Source of the DNA: Ruminococcus sp. UBA4350
GTDB lineage: Bacteria > Bacillota > Clostridia > Oscillospirales > Ruminococcaceae
Assembly: GCA_002394125.1 (NCBI GenBank)
Contig: DGSY01000086.1
Span: forward strand, 32,619 to 41,411
DNA length: 8,793 bases
Direction of reading: 5' to 3'
Both the position numbers and the translations under genes were made by a program. This document shows positions 8,391 through 8,793 of this stretch, piece after piece. The first letter of the stretch is position 1, and every line of letters starts with the position of its first letter. Under the pieces are notes generated by a model. It did no database searches. It saw only the letters and a program-made list of their open reading frames with translations, and was not told where the DNA came from.

Positions 8391-8609
8391 TTAAGATTCG
8401 ATTACGATGGCACAATCCGGACACATCATCGCGCACATTGCGCAGCCGATGCAAGCTTCATCATCGGTGCAGTACGCCGTAAACACGCCTTCCTTGTTGC
8501 GCTTCTCATGCTGAATTGCAACGATCTTCTTGGGACAGGCTGTCGTACACAGCTCACATCCCTTGCAGCGGTCAAAAATGACGTTCATTTTTGCCATAAG
8601 AGTACCCAT
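8391..8609 (-). CDS. korD: 2-oxoacid:ferredoxin oxidoreductase, delta subunit (2x[4Fe-4S] ferredoxin)
   Basis: Small iron-sulfur subunit that takes electrons from the thiamine-bound intermediate and passes them to free ferredoxin. The 72 residues hold two cluster motifs: Cys15, 18, 21 and 25 (CKGCELCTTACP) and Cys53, 56, 59 and 63 (CIGCAMCAMMCP), which predict two [4Fe-4S] clusters. An extra Cys66 follows the second motif. Start: ATG 8609 is five bases after AAAGGA (8615-8620); a second AAAGGA (8610-8615) lies twelve bases before the in-frame ATG 8597, which would give MAKMNVIF, also common among relatives, so the start may be 8597. The frame is open farther upstream, without a suitable start signal. 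First gene of the operon, about 65 bases after the predicted transcription start. Confidence 0.92.
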   Translation of the reverse strand: MGTLMAKMNVIFDRCKGCELCTTACPKKIVAIQHEKRNKEGVFTAYCTDDEACIGCAMCAMMCPDCAIVIES

Positions 8610-8680
8610 TCCTTTCCTTTGAATTTTCAAGGCTTCGGCTGGCAATCCGGACGGAGAGACATCAAAAACCTTTAACCTAT

Positions 8681-8709
8681 ATTATAGCACAATTCCGTGA
8701 ATTTTTCAA
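8681..8709 (-). promoter_or_regulatory. Sigma-A promoter of the oxidoreductase-acyltransferase operon
   Basis: On the minus strand a -35 TTGAAA (8704-8709) is separated by exactly 17 bases from a perfect -10 TATAAT (8681-8686), which is itself preceded by TGC as an extended -10. Transcription should begin near 8674 and give a leader of about 65 bases. The region is markedly AT-rich against its surroundings. This is the strongest promoter in the window. Confidence 0.88.
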
Positions 8710-8731
8710 GTCTTTTTCAGCGGGAATTGTG
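8688..8731. repeat. Nine-base inverted repeat bracketing the -35 element
   Basis: CACAATTCC at 8688-8696 is the exact reverse complement of GGAATTGTG at 8723-8731; centres are 35 bases apart. One arm lies in the spacer between -35 and -10, the other upstream of -35. A short palindrome AATTC-CGT-GAATT (8691-8703) overlaps the promoter-proximal arm. The placement suggests paired operator sites, but no regulator is identified. Confidence 0.5.
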
Positions 8732-8744
8732 AAATCTTTAACAG
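8727..8744. promoter_or_regulatory. Possible Rex (NADH/NAD+ sensor) operator
   Basis: TTGTGAAATCTTTAACAG resembles the Rex box, described as TTGTTAA-N4-TTAACAA in Clostridia and TTGTGAA-N4-TTCACAA in bacilli; by eye 12 of 14 defined bases agree with either form. It lies 17 bases upstream of the -35 element, centred near -61, which is farther up than most repressor sites. Rex commonly controls fermentation and redox genes, which suits this operon. The match is short and unscored. Confidence 0.4.
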
Positions 8745-8793
8745 ACAGACGCGCCCTGCGGCATATCATAAAATGCAGATAAAAGAGAGACCG

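Noticed and set aside
8750..8793. TATGAT on the minus strand as a second upstream promoter
   Set aside because: No -35 sequence at the proper spacing; the hexamer match alone is weak in AT-rich DNA.

Overview
The window looks like chromosome from a strictly anaerobic, moderately GC-rich Firmicute of the Clostridia, probably a Ruminococcus-like member of the Oscillospirales. The grounds are strong purine-rich ribosome binding sites, a sigma-A promoter of Gram-positive type, a ferredoxin-dependent 2-oxoacid oxidoreductase, a flavodiiron protein carrying a rubredoxin domain, and an MsmX/UgpC-type sugar transport ATPase. The taxon is inferred from gene content and is not proven. I see no mobile element, CRISPR array, tRNA or rRNA.

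Layout. Positions 1-885 (+) hold the 3' part of a carbohydrate ABC transporter ATPase, closed by a clear intrinsic terminator at 904-938. A D-lactate dehydrogenase (966-1979, +) starts only 27 bases after that terminator. Next comes a four-domain flavodiiron protein (2054-3844, +) that fuses the diiron, flavodoxin, flavin reductase and rubredoxin modules in one chain. The 259-base gap that follows carries a GC-rich duplicated palindrome and then an extended -10 promoter for an orphan OmpR-type response regulator (4104-4778, +). A bidirectional hairpin at 4805-4835 separates this plus-strand half from a minus-strand operon.

The minus-strand operon is read from right to left. It has a near-consensus promoter (8681-8709), a 4Fe-4S ferredoxin subunit, then the alpha, beta and gamma subunits of a 2-oxoacid:ferredoxin oxidoreductase (order D-A-B-C), and last a membrane acyltransferase whose start lies six bases after the gamma stop. 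The genes overlap or nearly touch, so one transcript is likely. A Rex-like palindrome and a 9-base inverted repeat surround the promoter. The last 49 bases of the window (8745-8793) show no recognisable feature.

Functional theme. Most of the window handles reducing equivalents: NADH disposal to lactate, reduction of O2 or NO by a probably self-sufficient flavodiiron enzyme, and ferredoxin reduction linked to acyl-CoA formation from a 2-oxoacid. The likely novelties are the natural FprA-Hrb type fusion, the acyltransferase attached to the oxidoreductase operon, and the possible redox operator. No wholly new system is evident.
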